A stretch of DNA of 20,139 nucleotides from a virus, in IMG/VR virus record IMGVR_UViG_3300025687_000443, positions 1-20,139 of that record. The stretch is one strand, 5' to 3'. A program made the translations under genes and the position numbers. Positions 1 to 6,816 of this stretch are shown here, one piece after another; position 1 is the first letter of the stretch, and each line of letters begins with the position of its first letter. A model generated the notes under the pieces. It made no database searches, was not told the origin of the DNA, and was given only the letters and a program-made list of their open reading frames with translations.

Positions 1-374
1 GATGAGTTACCGATAAAGCCGCCATTGCCGTATTTCTCGAATCTCTTTCTAACTTGCTCATTGCGCTTCATGATGGTATCAGTCCACTTGCCGCCACGCT
101 CGGCCATGCGTGCTCTTAAGGTAGGCTCATCTTCTTGAATAGCTACGATGATGAAGTTAAACTCATCTGAGTGTCTACGGATAACGGTTGATATCTTGAA
201 AGTAGGATCATAGAGTTTAGGTTTAGTAGACGGTACGCGAAGTAGATCTAGATGAGTCTTCTTTCGATTTCCATCGTAGGAGACGTAGTCGAACTTATCG
301 ATCAACTGATTAGCTACCCATGATTTGCCAGAAGCAGGTGCACCAACGAGCAAGTAGACAGTTGGCTTACTCAT
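1..374 (-). CDS. P-loop kinase/ATPase (AAA_33, PNK-like), 3' part outside window
   Basis: The first 124 codons of a P-loop NTPase are present; the C-terminus runs off the window. A Walker A motif, GAPASGKS, lies at about residues 11-18, right after a hydrophobic first strand (VYLLV). This layout resembles small phage kinases of the polynucleotide-kinase, zeta-toxin or AAA_33 type. A basic stretch with two arginines (around TLRARMAERGG) could be the lid region. The ATG at 374 follows an AAGGA Shine-Dalgarno sequence by 8 nt and lies 11 nt after the stop of the endonuclease gene upstream. The substrate cannot be decided from this half. Nucleic-acid end repair or nucleotide phosphorylation are the family-based options. 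Confidence 0.75.
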   Translation of the reverse strand, partial: MSKPTVYLLVGAPASGKSWVANQLIDKFDYVSYDGNRKKTHLDLLRVPSTKPKLYDPTFKISTVIRRHSDEFNFIIVAIQEDEPTLRARMAERGGKWTDTIMKRNEQVRKRFEKYGNGGFIGNS

Positions 375-385
375 CCACTTAATCC

Positions 386-1921
386 TTATTTAAGAATGAA
401 TTTTGCTTGACCAGCATCATATATTTTATACAAACCTTTTTCTTCTGCATGCTCTCTTTCAGTCATCATTCTTTCGTCCATATTTGCTTTACAAAAACTT
501 CTATCATACGTGAAACTTCCATCTGTCCATTTCCAACCCAAAGTAGTACTTTCATGAATAAAACCTACTTTCTTTAAGCCATTACCGTCTGCGTATCTTA
601 AGTCAACAAAAGAGATAATTGGTAATGACTCAACATTTTTAATATATTTTAATAACTTTGAAAGACCACCTACAACAGTATGTCCTACTTTAGTGCAAAG
701 TCTAGATAGTTCTATCGTAGAGTTTATTTTGCGATATGACATCAACAGAATCAACTCATCATTAAAAAATAAGCCAATGTGTTTAGCACCGTTATAGGCA
801 CCCATCATATGGTTATTGTGTAGAAAGTTGTGAGCTACCGATTGCTTAACTTCTGATATTTTTGTTTTTCTTCCGTTAATTGTTTTATTTAAGCCCAACT
901 TTGATTTTAATAATCCAACTAATATCTGAAAACTTTCTCCATATATCTCGTCTTGTCGTATCTGTAAAAGATTAAGGTTGCATGCTTGATAAGCTTGAAC
1001 TTTATCCATATGATATCTATTATCTTTACGTTTCTCTGAATGATAATAAAGCCCATCAATATCAAGATAGATTGTTTTATCATTATGATGAACTGCAAGA
1101 TCAGGTCTGTAAGAAAAGCCAGAATTCTTAAGCTCTTTCACTTCTCTATTGAATTTTTCAACAATAAAGCCATAATCTGTAAGTCGCTTTAGCACATCAC
1201 TTTCTAATGAAGAGGCAGTTTTATCTTCACTATACAACCAGTGAATGAAAGCGGATTCCCCTCTTTTTTTAATAATATTTCTAGCAGAAGTAGGCAAAAC
1301 TCCATACTTCTTACACTCATCGACCAATAATTTTCCATTACTTAGTCTATAGATACCTTTTGCTCTTCTCGACTCTTTAACCTTTTGACCAATATAGGAC
1401 GCATTGTTCTTGTCCTTCATCCAATTAGAAACACCAAATCTTTCAAATGTAGTAGATTCCATTTTTTCTTGAACTAATGTATTTTGAGCAGGTGCTATAC
1501 AACCAAATTTTGATAAATTAGTTTCAGCTATCTTTTGCTTTACTTCTTCATTAGAAGCTGGACTGATAGCTCCATAGCGTTTTAAGTTAGTTTGTTTTCT
1601 GCGTTGCTTTACTTCATCAGTTTGAGCTGCTTTAGTAGCTTTTGCAATAATCTCTGATCGATTTGGATCAGATATCATTGCTTGTCTGACTTTCTCTCTC
1701 ACATTGTCTCTATACATAGGATTATCAATGGATAATAATTGAGATCGGAGACAGCCGCAACTTTTAGATTTGCCTTTTATTACGGTAGTAAAGTTTTTAA
1801 TTAGCTTGGTTTTTCCGCATTTACATAAACATAGGCGACCAACTAGTTTTCCTGACTCATCTTTAACTTCTTCTATTACAGTAAAATTATAGAATATGTC
1901 GCCAATCTTAACTTTTGCCAT
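386..1921 (-). CDS. Vsr-like 'EDxHD' homing endonuclease, multidomain
   Basis: A 511-residue free-standing homing endonuclease is predicted. The N-terminus (about 1-60) is a zinc-ribbon-like module, CLCKCG at 31-36 and SCGC at 54-57, followed by three imperfect repeats (about 109-180) of the form 'TNLxRYG..P..N..VxxK' common in phage endonucleases. The nuclease core (about 235-330) has E240, P273-D274, D289-G-x-Y-Y-H294 and H304, matching the Vsr-like EDxHD family known from phage introns and split-intein loci. A C-terminal domain (about 355-480) contains a GNAT-like or Mom-like pattern (VVGGLSKLLK) often attached to such enzymes. The ATG at 1921 is chosen over an upstream ATG at 1948 because GGAGG lies 5 nt before it. 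It sits between the capsid gene terminator and a P-loop kinase gene, probably as a mobile insertion. Confidence 0.8.
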   Translation of the reverse strand: MAKVKIGDIFYNFTVIEEVKDESGKLVGRLCLCKCGKTKLIKNFTTVIKGKSKSCGCLRSQLLSIDNPMYRDNVREKVRQAMISDPNRSEIIAKATKAAQTDEVKQRRKQTNLKRYGAISPASNEEVKQKIAETNLSKFGCIAPAQNTLVQEKMESTTFERFGVSNWMKDKNNASYIGQKVKESRRAKGIYRLSNGKLLVDECKKYGVLPTSARNIIKKRGESAFIHWLYSEDKTASSLESDVLKRLTDYGFIVEKFNREVKELKNSGFSYRPDLAVHHNDKTIYLDIDGLYYHSEKRKDNRYHMDKVQAYQACNLNLLQIRQDEIYGESFQILVGLLKSKLGLNKTINGRKTKISEVKQSVAHNFLHNNHMMGAYNGAKHIGLFFNDELILLMSYRKINSTIELSRLCTKVGHTVVGGLSKLLKYIKNVESLPIISFVDLRYADGNGLKKVGFIHESTTLGWKWTDGSFTYDRSFCKANMDERMMTEREHAEEKGLYKIYDAGQAKFILK

Positions 1922-1990
1922 AATGCCTCCACATATTTTATTATACATAGAGGTTATTATTGCGAAGTTAAAATAAGTTTTTACAAAATA

Positions 1991-2018
1991 AAAAAGAGGG
2001 CTATTAAACCCTCTTTTT
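1991..2018 (-). terminator. Rho-independent terminator after capsid gene
   Basis: A perfect 10-bp stem (AAAAAGAGGG / CCCTCTTTTT) with an 8-nt loop lies 26 nt after the capsid stop codon. On the minus strand the stem is followed by a T-rich run. Because the stem has A tracts on one side and T tracts on the other, it could work in both directions. It closes the head-gene transcript and isolates it from the endonuclease gene. Confidence 0.88.
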
Positions 2019-2043
2019 AAAGAAATTAAGTAAATAAATTAAA

Positions 2044-3492
2044 TTATTTACCCATGTTCTTGAAGACACCATTGAATCTGGGGCAATAAACAAAGAGCGC
2101 ACCGTATAGTACAATAGCAAATTCGAGAGCAGTTGTAACTACGGCGAAATTTAGCTTCGACAATGGTGCCAATTGTTTGAATCGCATAGTCTCAGCACCC
2201 ATGTCGAGCATGAATCCTTCGCCAAGTCCAGGCTTCTTCTCACCAGCATCACGAGGAGAGGTTAGACCAACTCGGAAGTTGCCAACGAACTCTTCTGATC
2301 CAGCAGCACCACCAGCCTTAGTTCGGTATACTCGGAAATACTTAACTCCAGCTGGAGCAGCTGGGAAAGTAAGAAGAGCAGAACCGTCAGCAGAGATAGC
2401 AACAGGAGCAACGATAGAAGTTGGTGAAGACTCACCGAAGTCGTTAACCTGAGTAACCTTGTACCAGTAAGAACCAGCTTCTAGCTTACCAGTGGAAGCT
2501 CCACCATCAGCAACTGAGAATGCTCCTGGAGCAGCTGGTGCATTGAGGTTAACTCCCTTAGCACGAGCTCGTGAGCGTGGTCTCAAGAAGAGGTTTGGCT
2601 TAAGATCCATAGCACCAGAAGTGGTTTGAACCTTAGAAACATCATAGCCAACAGTCTGGTTAGCAAGACCAGGTGCAGACCTGAACTGAGGATAGAACTG
2701 ACGAACGAATGAGCTTACTACCTGAGGCTCAAGGTGAAGCTGATCAGGTGAACCGAAGTTCTCGAGTAGGATAACTGCGAGTTCTTCTACGTCGTCTTGA
2801 GTAAGAACGTTGCCTTCTAGATCACGAGCAATGGACTCGAATGATCCGTAGCCTTCGAAGTCGCCTGACTTCTGTTGAGCATCGTCATCACCACGGAGTA
2901 GCTGCTGTAGCAAGCCGTTCATGGAGATAGAGTCAGCAGGAAGGTCAGAGTTAGAACCAGTGAATAGACCAGCTGCACTAGCAAAGTGGCCATGTCCCCA
3001 GTACATCTCTCGCTCTACGTGCTTGAGAAGGTGCATAGTTCCTTCTTTAGCTTGCTGAGCTACGATGTCACCAACTGAGGTTCGAACTAGAGTCATCTGG
3101 TGAGACACCTTACGACGTGTACCAAAGAACACGATCCTTTGGCCATCACGGATGTAAGTGCTGTCTTCTTCCTGAGGAGCTCCACCTTCTCCGATGTATG
3201 GAGAAGCGTCAGAACCATAGCTGGTTAGACGGTTGTATTGCTCGAATAGGTTGTAAGCTTTGTCAACTGAGACAGCTGGCCAAAACTTGAGGTTCTTCAT
3301 GTCGAAGGTTACTGACTTGAGTGTCGCTTCGAGTGACTCAGTCTGTAGCACTCCACCATGAGTTAGGTCGGTTGGACGACCAGAATAACCATATCCAGCA
3401 GTGATTGCCTTCTGAAGTGCTTGTACTTCTTCAGCACTGACCAAGCCCTGCTCGATGCCTTCTTGAATCTGATTAACTACTTCGTTAAACAT
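2044..3492 (-). CDS. Major capsid protein, HK97 fold, SPO1/Twort-like, with FN3/Ig-like insert
   Basis: At 482 residues this is the likely main shell protein. It is the last gene of a portal, protease, scaffold, capsid series, the usual order in tailed phages. The N-terminus (1-52) looks like a removable propeptide and carries, at 28-54, a motif shared with the prohead protease. Cleavage after E52 would leave a mature N-terminus SLEATLKS, similar to the start of SPO1/A511-type capsid proteins. Residues about 318-410 form an Ig/FN3-like segment (SYWYKVTQVNDFGESSP, then YFRVYRT) inserted before the last strand region, likely exposed on the capsid surface. The ATG at 3492 follows AAGGAG by 10 nt. 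The capsid call rests on family resemblance and gene order; the cleavage site is inferred. Confidence 0.85.
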   Translation of the reverse strand: MFNEVVNQIQEGIEQGLVSAEEVQALQKAITAGYGYSGRPTDLTHGGVLQTESLEATLKSVTFDMKNLKFWPAVSVDKAYNLFEQYNRLTSYGSDASPYIGEGGAPQEEDSTYIRDGQRIVFFGTRRKVSHQMTLVRTSVGDIVAQQAKEGTMHLLKHVEREMYWGHGHFASAAGLFTGSNSDLPADSISMNGLLQQLLRGDDDAQQKSGDFEGYGSFESIARDLEGNVLTQDDVEELAVILLENFGSPDQLHLEPQVVSSFVRQFYPQFRSAPGLANQTVGYDVSKVQTTSGAMDLKPNLFLRPRSRARAKGVNLNAPAAPGAFSVADGGASTGKLEAGSYWYKVTQVNDFGESSPTSIVAPVAISADGSALLTFPAAPAGVKYFRVYRTKAGGAAGSEEFVGNFRVGLTSPRDAGEKKPGLGEGFMLDMGAETMRFKQLAPLSKLNFAVVTTALEFAIVLYGALFVYCPRFNGVFKNMGK

Positions 3493-3506
3493 TTGTTAAA
3501 TTCTCC

Positions 3507-4178
3507 TTACCTAAGACCATACTTAGATGAAATTGAAACTAATTCGGCAGGACCAGCCAATTCCGCCCTGACAATGTCAGCACTATCAACGAAAGAACCT
3601 GACTTCTTTAGCTCAAGAAGCTTGTTAGCAACTTCAGCCTTAGAAAGAGGTTGAACTTCTTCATCTGCAGACTTCTTAAGAGGAGTCACATTCTTATAGG
3701 ATGTGCTCTTAGCAGGTGCAGGTGTATCAGCCAACTCTTTAACGAGATCAAACAAACTGTTGATCTTTGTCTCGATTGGGCTAATTCGCTCATCAACATA
3801 AGACTTCATAAGAGTTTCGAGTTGTTCGCTAGAAGACTTCTTCATTGGCTCATCACCACAATCTGCCTTCTTGGCTTCGTCCTCGTCTTCTTCCTCTTCT
3901 TCGTCTTCTTCGTCTTCTTCCTCTTCTTCGTCTTCATCCTTTGCCATTGTGCCTTCAGGCATAGCATCGGCTTTCTTAGCTTCTTCCTCGTCTTCGTCTT
4001 CTTCTTTGTCTTCTTCTTTTCCTAGGGAACCGTTCTTCTTAGCTCCGTGAAGCTTCGAATCATCTTCTCCAATAGAAATCTCAGAAGCAGAGAAGCGACT
4101 TGACTTTTTTAGCTCATCAAGCTCAGCGAGCGCCTCGTCGATGATTGCTACTAAACTTTTAGTCAATTGATCGCTCAT
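3507..4178 (-). CDS. Acidic head scaffold / assembly-core protein
   Basis: A 223-residue protein with a long Asp/Glu tract (about 54-105) broken by two copies of EAKKAD (66-71 and 101-106). A mixed-charge helical region (about 115-150) and a Lys-rich C-terminal part follow. No enzyme motif is visible. The position between the prohead protease and the capsid gene, the very acidic composition and the predicted helices fit an internal scaffolding protein removed by the protease during maturation. The C-terminus (KYGLR) ends 14 nt before the capsid ATG. The ATG at 4178 follows AAGGAG. The role is inferred from context; the sequence itself shows only composition and repeats. Confidence 0.62.
   Translation of the reverse strand: MSDQLTKSLVAIIDEALAELDELKKSSRFSASEISIGEDDSKLHGAKKNGSLGKEEDKEEDEDEEEAKKADAMPEGTMAKDEDEEEEEDEEDEEEEEDEDEAKKADCGDEPMKKSSSEQLETLMKSYVDERISPIETKINSLFDLVKELADTPAPAKSTSYKNVTPLKKSADEEVQPLSKAEVANKLLELKKSGSFVDSADIVRAELAGPAELVSISSKYGLR
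3864..4019 (-). repeat. GAA/GAT/GAG-rich low-complexity tract coding Asp/Glu run
   Basis: Simple trinucleotide repetition (plus-strand ttc/tct/tcg) inside the scaffold gene encodes the acidic run. It includes two copies of the EAKKAD coding segment, so the tract probably grew by internal duplication. Such DNA is prone to length change between relatives. Confidence 0.8.
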
Positions 4179-4202
4179 TTCCGTCTCCTTAAGATTTAAC
4201 TA

Positions 4203-4598
4203 TTAAGATCCCATTCCTAGGAGGTGCTCATGACCGCGAACGCGAGCTAGTTCAGCAGTTGAATCTCCTGCTTCTACTACTACATCGTTAGCATAGCCAG
4301 CTAGTTCATGCATAAGCTCAAGAGCTTCTTTTTGATCCATGATAGCAGCTAGAGTATTTTCACCAGCAGCACCCTTGATCTTAAGTGATCCTGGAGCAGC
4401 AATACCAATACCGAGGAAAGGAGAAGCAGCATCGCTTACACCGCCCATAGGTGATTGAACACTCTTGTCTACATAAGATACTGTTAGAACGTCACCACCA
4501 GTCTTAGTGACTAATACTGAATCACCAGACTGAACTGCAGCTACACCGCGCTGCTTTAGGTTTCGCTCAACTTTTTCTAGAATAAAGCGCTTATTCGC
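4203..4598 (-). CDS. Unknown small head-module protein
   Basis: A 131-residue protein that I do not recognise with certainty. It has a basic N-terminus (MANKRFILEKVERNLKQRG), a central Gly/Ala-rich stretch (around LGIGIAAPGSLKIKG), and an acidic helical C-terminal part ending GHEHLLGMGS. There is no signal peptide or membrane segment. The ATG at 4598 is chosen over an in-frame ATG at 4640 because AAGGAG lies 6 nt upstream. It lies between the prohead protease and the scaffold gene, so a structural or assembly role such as a minor capsid or decoration protein is plausible but unproven. Confidence 0.6.
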   Translation of the reverse strand, partial: ANKRFILEKVERNLKQRGVAAVQSGDSVLVTKTGGDVLTVSYVDKSVQSPMGGVSDAASPFLGIGIAAPGSLKIKGAAGENTLAAIMDQKEALELMHELAGYANDVVVEAGDSTAELARVRGHEHLLGMGS

Positions 4599-4619
4599 CA
4601 TTTCTGACTCCTTAAGTTG

Positions 4620-4632
4620 TGATGTCACATCA
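4620..4632. promoter_or_regulatory. 13-bp near-palindrome upstream of small head gene
   Basis: TGATGTCACATCA has perfect 6-bp arms around one central base. It lies 21 nt upstream of the ATG at 4598, just before the Shine-Dalgarno sequence, where a repressor or RNA stem could act. No matching promoter hexamers are convincing, so the function is open. Confidence 0.35.
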
Positions 4633-4649
4633 AAACACAATAATAAGAA

Positions 4650-4679
4650 TATCAGGTTGGTCTAGTTAAACATCTGATA
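4650..4679 (-). terminator. Hairpin between prohead protease and next gene
   Basis: TATCAG and CTGATA form a 6-bp stem, extended by GTT/AAC across a 2-nt bulge, with a 10-nt loop. On the minus strand it is followed by a T-rich but interrupted stretch. It lies in a 115-nt gap that is long for this window. It could be a weak terminator or an mRNA processing/stability element. Confidence 0.4.
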
Positions 4680-4713
4680 AGGCGGGATATTAGTATTGTA
4701 TCATGCGATAGGG

Positions 4714-5691
4714 TTAATTCTTCAGCATGAGTTTAGCTAACTGATCAAAACCAAAGGACTTGCCGCATCTACGACATTTTGTTTGGTTTTTTCCGTGAAC
4801 TTGCTCATCTCCGCAAGAGTAACAAGTAATGTACTTGAATCCTCGTCCAAGTGGCAAAGATTCAGTTTGAATAACTGAGCCACCAGTTCTATCAGTGGGC
4901 GCTGAAGCTCCACCATAACCAGCCACTAAAGCTTTAGTAAGCTCATCTATCTGATTGATCTTATCTACGATTCGATCTTTCAGCACTGACTGCACTAATT
5001 TGTTGACATCTAGATCTGCATCTACTTCTATACCTTGTGACTTAGCGAGATCTACTATCTGCTCAATCTTCTGTCGAACTGACTCTGCTGTAGCTTGTCT
5101 AGTAATCTGGCGAAAAGATGGGGCATCAGTCTGAACAAGATGCATAGCTTTCTTAATCAGTAGCATGTCAGCTTCATGATTAGTAGCACTCTTATCTAGA
5201 TTTAATGGCTCTACTAGCGTATTCTGGTTAGCTGGCGTGAATGTTAGTGCTACCTTAGTGATCTTAGTGCGAGCGAGTAAGCGAGGATCAGTGACCCCTC
5301 TCATAATAACGCCACCTTCTACTGAAGCTTTCATCTTAAGTGGACAATCTTCTTTATGTATGTTCCTTAAAATTGCTGCAGCTGCTCGAGCATTCGGGTG
5401 ATCTTCATCATCAAACAAATAACCACTAGCATAAATATATGGAGCTTTAACTTTATTCCAATAATATCTATGCCTTTCGTTCTCACAATCTTCTTCTTTT
5501 AAAATCTTTTTTGCTTCTGTAATTCGACCCAGAGTGTTATAAATTCCGGCACCATGATTATCGTTCCATAATCCTAAACCATTCTCTAAATGAGAAATAT
5601 CAGCACCTTCTACACTTAGCAATTCACCTTGTGTATCACGAATTTCACTTCCTGCTAAGCAATCAAAATATAGCGGCTTTTTATTTGACAT
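4714..5691 (-). CDS. Prohead maturation protease with capsid-like motif and C-terminal zinc ribbon
   Basis: A 325-residue protease expected to cleave scaffold and capsid N-termini inside the prohead. The catalytic part (about 1-165) has H46 (in NDNHG) and S123 (in KASVEGG), fitting the His/Ser layout of phage prohead serine proteases. A helical linker (about 170-255) follows. Residues 253-279 share 17 of 27 positions with capsid residues 28-54, including QTESL. The last part is a zinc ribbon with C290, C293, C306 and C309, an unusual addition. The start ATG overlaps the stop of the GIY-YIG gene (TAATG), with AGG 8 nt upstream. Family assignment is from motifs and gene order; roles of the two C-terminal pieces are inferred. 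Confidence 0.82.
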   Translation of the reverse strand: MSNKKPLYFDCLAGSEIRDTQGELLSVEGADISHLENGLGLWNDNHGAGIYNTLGRITEAKKILKEEDCENERHRYYWNKVKAPYIYASGYLFDDEDHPNARAAAAILRNIHKEDCPLKMKASVEGGVIMRGVTDPRLLARTKITKVALTFTPANQNTLVEPLNLDKSATNHEADMLLIKKAMHLVQTDAPSFRQITRQATAESVRQKIEQIVDLAKSQGIEVDADLDVNKLVQSVLKDRIVDKINQIDELTKALVAGYGGASAPTDRTGGSVIQTESLPLGRGFKYITCYSCGDEQVHGKNQTKCRRCGKSFGFDQLAKLMLKN

Positions 5692-6344
5692 TATAAATAC
5701 CTAAATTTATAGCCTTTACTACTCTTATATCGACCATTTAAACAATCTCTAACTTGCTCTCGACTTAATCCAAGACTTATAGCACATTGAGTCTTATTTA
5801 TCCATATACCTATAATATTACCAGACAAAGAAACTTCAAAAGGCTTTGATCCATTAGATTCACAATTTTTAATAATTGAACTTACTGAATGAAAACGTCC
5901 ATGCATTGGATTTCTATCTCCAGCTGCAGATTTTCTTTTTCGTTTTGTTTCAGATATCTTCTTTTTAGTTTCTTCTGAAAGACTTTTTCCTAACCAAAAT
6001 TTTTTATTGTTTTTTGATACAGATTTTGAAATTTTCTCTTTAGTTTCAGCATTTAATATATGAGAGCAGCCACCAATTTGGCAATTATATCCATTCTTTA
6101 CACTCTTATATAAAGCTATAAGGTTTTTCTCAACTCTATTCAACTCATCGATACTAGCCAAACTATGCACGAGAACTTTTATTTCAAAACAATTTATCCC
6201 ATATTTATTAATAGCATGATGTATAGGTGTTTTGGGATTTTTAGAGCTTTTGATATGCTGTTTCCAGCGAACTTCAACTGTTTTTGAAGTTTGCCCAATA
6301 TATACTTTTTTATTTATCTTATTTCTAATTAAATATACAATCAT
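5691..6344 (-). CDS. GIY-YIG homing endonuclease (Seg-like) with NUMOD motifs
   Basis: A 217-residue free-standing homing endonuclease. The GIY-YIG core (1-90) shows Y4, the VYIGQT motif at 14-19, R26 and E72 in the expected order. NUMOD3-type DNA-binding repeats follow (about 97-135, KEKIS and KKKIS) with NPMHGR at 145-150. A NUMOD1-like helix-turn-helix closes the protein (about 178-212). This resembles the SegA-E proteins of T4. No clear Shine-Dalgarno sequence precedes the ATG at 6344. Its stop codon overlaps the start codon of the prohead protease by one base, so ribosomes finishing it can start the protease. It lies just downstream of a strong terminator, so it may have its own promoter or depend on read-through. 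Confidence 0.92.
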   Translation of the reverse strand: MIVYLIRNKINKKVYIGQTSKTVEVRWKQHIKSSKNPKTPIHHAINKYGINCFEIKVLVHSLASIDELNRVEKNLIALYKSVKNGYNCQIGGCSHILNAETKEKISKSVSKNNKKFWLGKSLSEETKKKISETKRKRKSAAGDRNPMHGRFHSVSSIIKNCESNGSKPFEVSLSGNIIGIWINKTQCAISLGLSREQVRDCLNGRYKSSKGYKFRYL

Positions 6345-6366
6345 ATTGTTATTTTACTAAATTAAA

Positions 6367-6397
6367 AACCCTACCAACAGCAAGTGTCAGTAGGGTT
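6367..6397 (-). terminator. Rho-independent terminator
   Basis: On the minus strand AACCCTAC pairs with GTAGGGTT (8 bp), with three more pairs (ACA/TGT) across a CA/CA internal loop and a 5-nt loop, followed by TTTTT. It splits the head region between the sigma-like gene and the GIY-YIG/protease group. Confidence 0.85.
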
Positions 6398-6401
6398 AAA
6401 G

Positions 6402-6443
6402 ATGTTCTGGAGGGAACATATGCTAACAATATAGTAGCATATG
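6402..6443. repeat. Two overlapping inverted repeats upstream of the terminator
   Basis: ATGTTC/GAACAT (6402-6419, 6-nt loop) and CATATGCTA/TAGCATATG (6417-6443, perfect 9-bp arms, 9-nt loop) share the bases CAT at 6417-6419, so the two stems cannot both form fully. Together with the terminator they fill the gap at 6345-6450, which has no gene. An operator, an RNA processing site or a conditional terminator are all possible. Confidence 0.55.
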
Positions 6444-6450
6444 AGGGAGG

Positions 6451-6816
6451 TTAATCTTCAAACTCTTTATACATATCTCCACTAGCATGCAGTTCAGCTA
6501 ACTCCTCAAATACTTCATCCTTACGCAATTTCTCTAGTGCTGCTGATTCAGTCTGTTTCACTGTCTCAACAGATACGCTAGTTAAATGTGCTATCTCGAT
6601 GTCCGATAGCTGAGAATCAGACTCAGATTGAAGAAAGTTAAAGAAGCAGTAGTTGTTAACTTGGCTCGATATAGCCCATGGACAACCGGGCAGTTTAGCT
6701 TCTTCCTCTTCAGTCAACTCTCTATTAGCAAACCTTAAAGCCTTCAATCTCTGTACCGCTAGAGGGCAGAAGGTTTTAGGGCATTGCTTAAGTTTTCTGG
6801 GACATCGAGAGTCCAT
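6451..6816 (-). CDS. Cys-rich protein with sigma-70 region-4-like helix-turn-helix
   Basis: A 121-residue protein. The first half has five cysteines (C5, C12, C17, C45, C57), three of them in CP pairs, suggesting a metal or Fe-S site. The second half (about 68-99) looks like sigma region 4: an EIA helix, a turn (TSVSVETV), then a recognition helix ending AALEKLRK. It may help direct host RNA polymerase to phage promoters, but no sigma region 2 is present. The frame is open back to 6939, but the upstream part overlaps the HNH gene and reads as a hydrophobic shadow, so the ATG at 6816 is preferred. No Shine-Dalgarno sequence is visible, so translation is probably coupled to the HNH gene that overlaps it by 29 nt. 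Confidence 0.6.
   Translation of the reverse strand: MDSRCPRKLKQCPKTFCPLAVQRLKALRFANRELTEEEEAKLPGCPWAISSQVNNYCFFNFLQSESDSQLSDIEIAHLTSVSVETVKQTESAALEKLRKDEVFEELAELHASGDMYKEFED

Noticed and set aside
2177-2452. Plus-strand reading frame inside the capsid gene
   Set aside because: Proline/serine-rich antisense shadow of a well-supported capsid gene.
3651-4025. Phe/Leu-rich membrane-like protein on the plus strand
   Set aside because: It is the complement of the Asp/Glu-rich tract of the scaffold gene; the composition is a mirror effect and no ribosome-binding site supports it.
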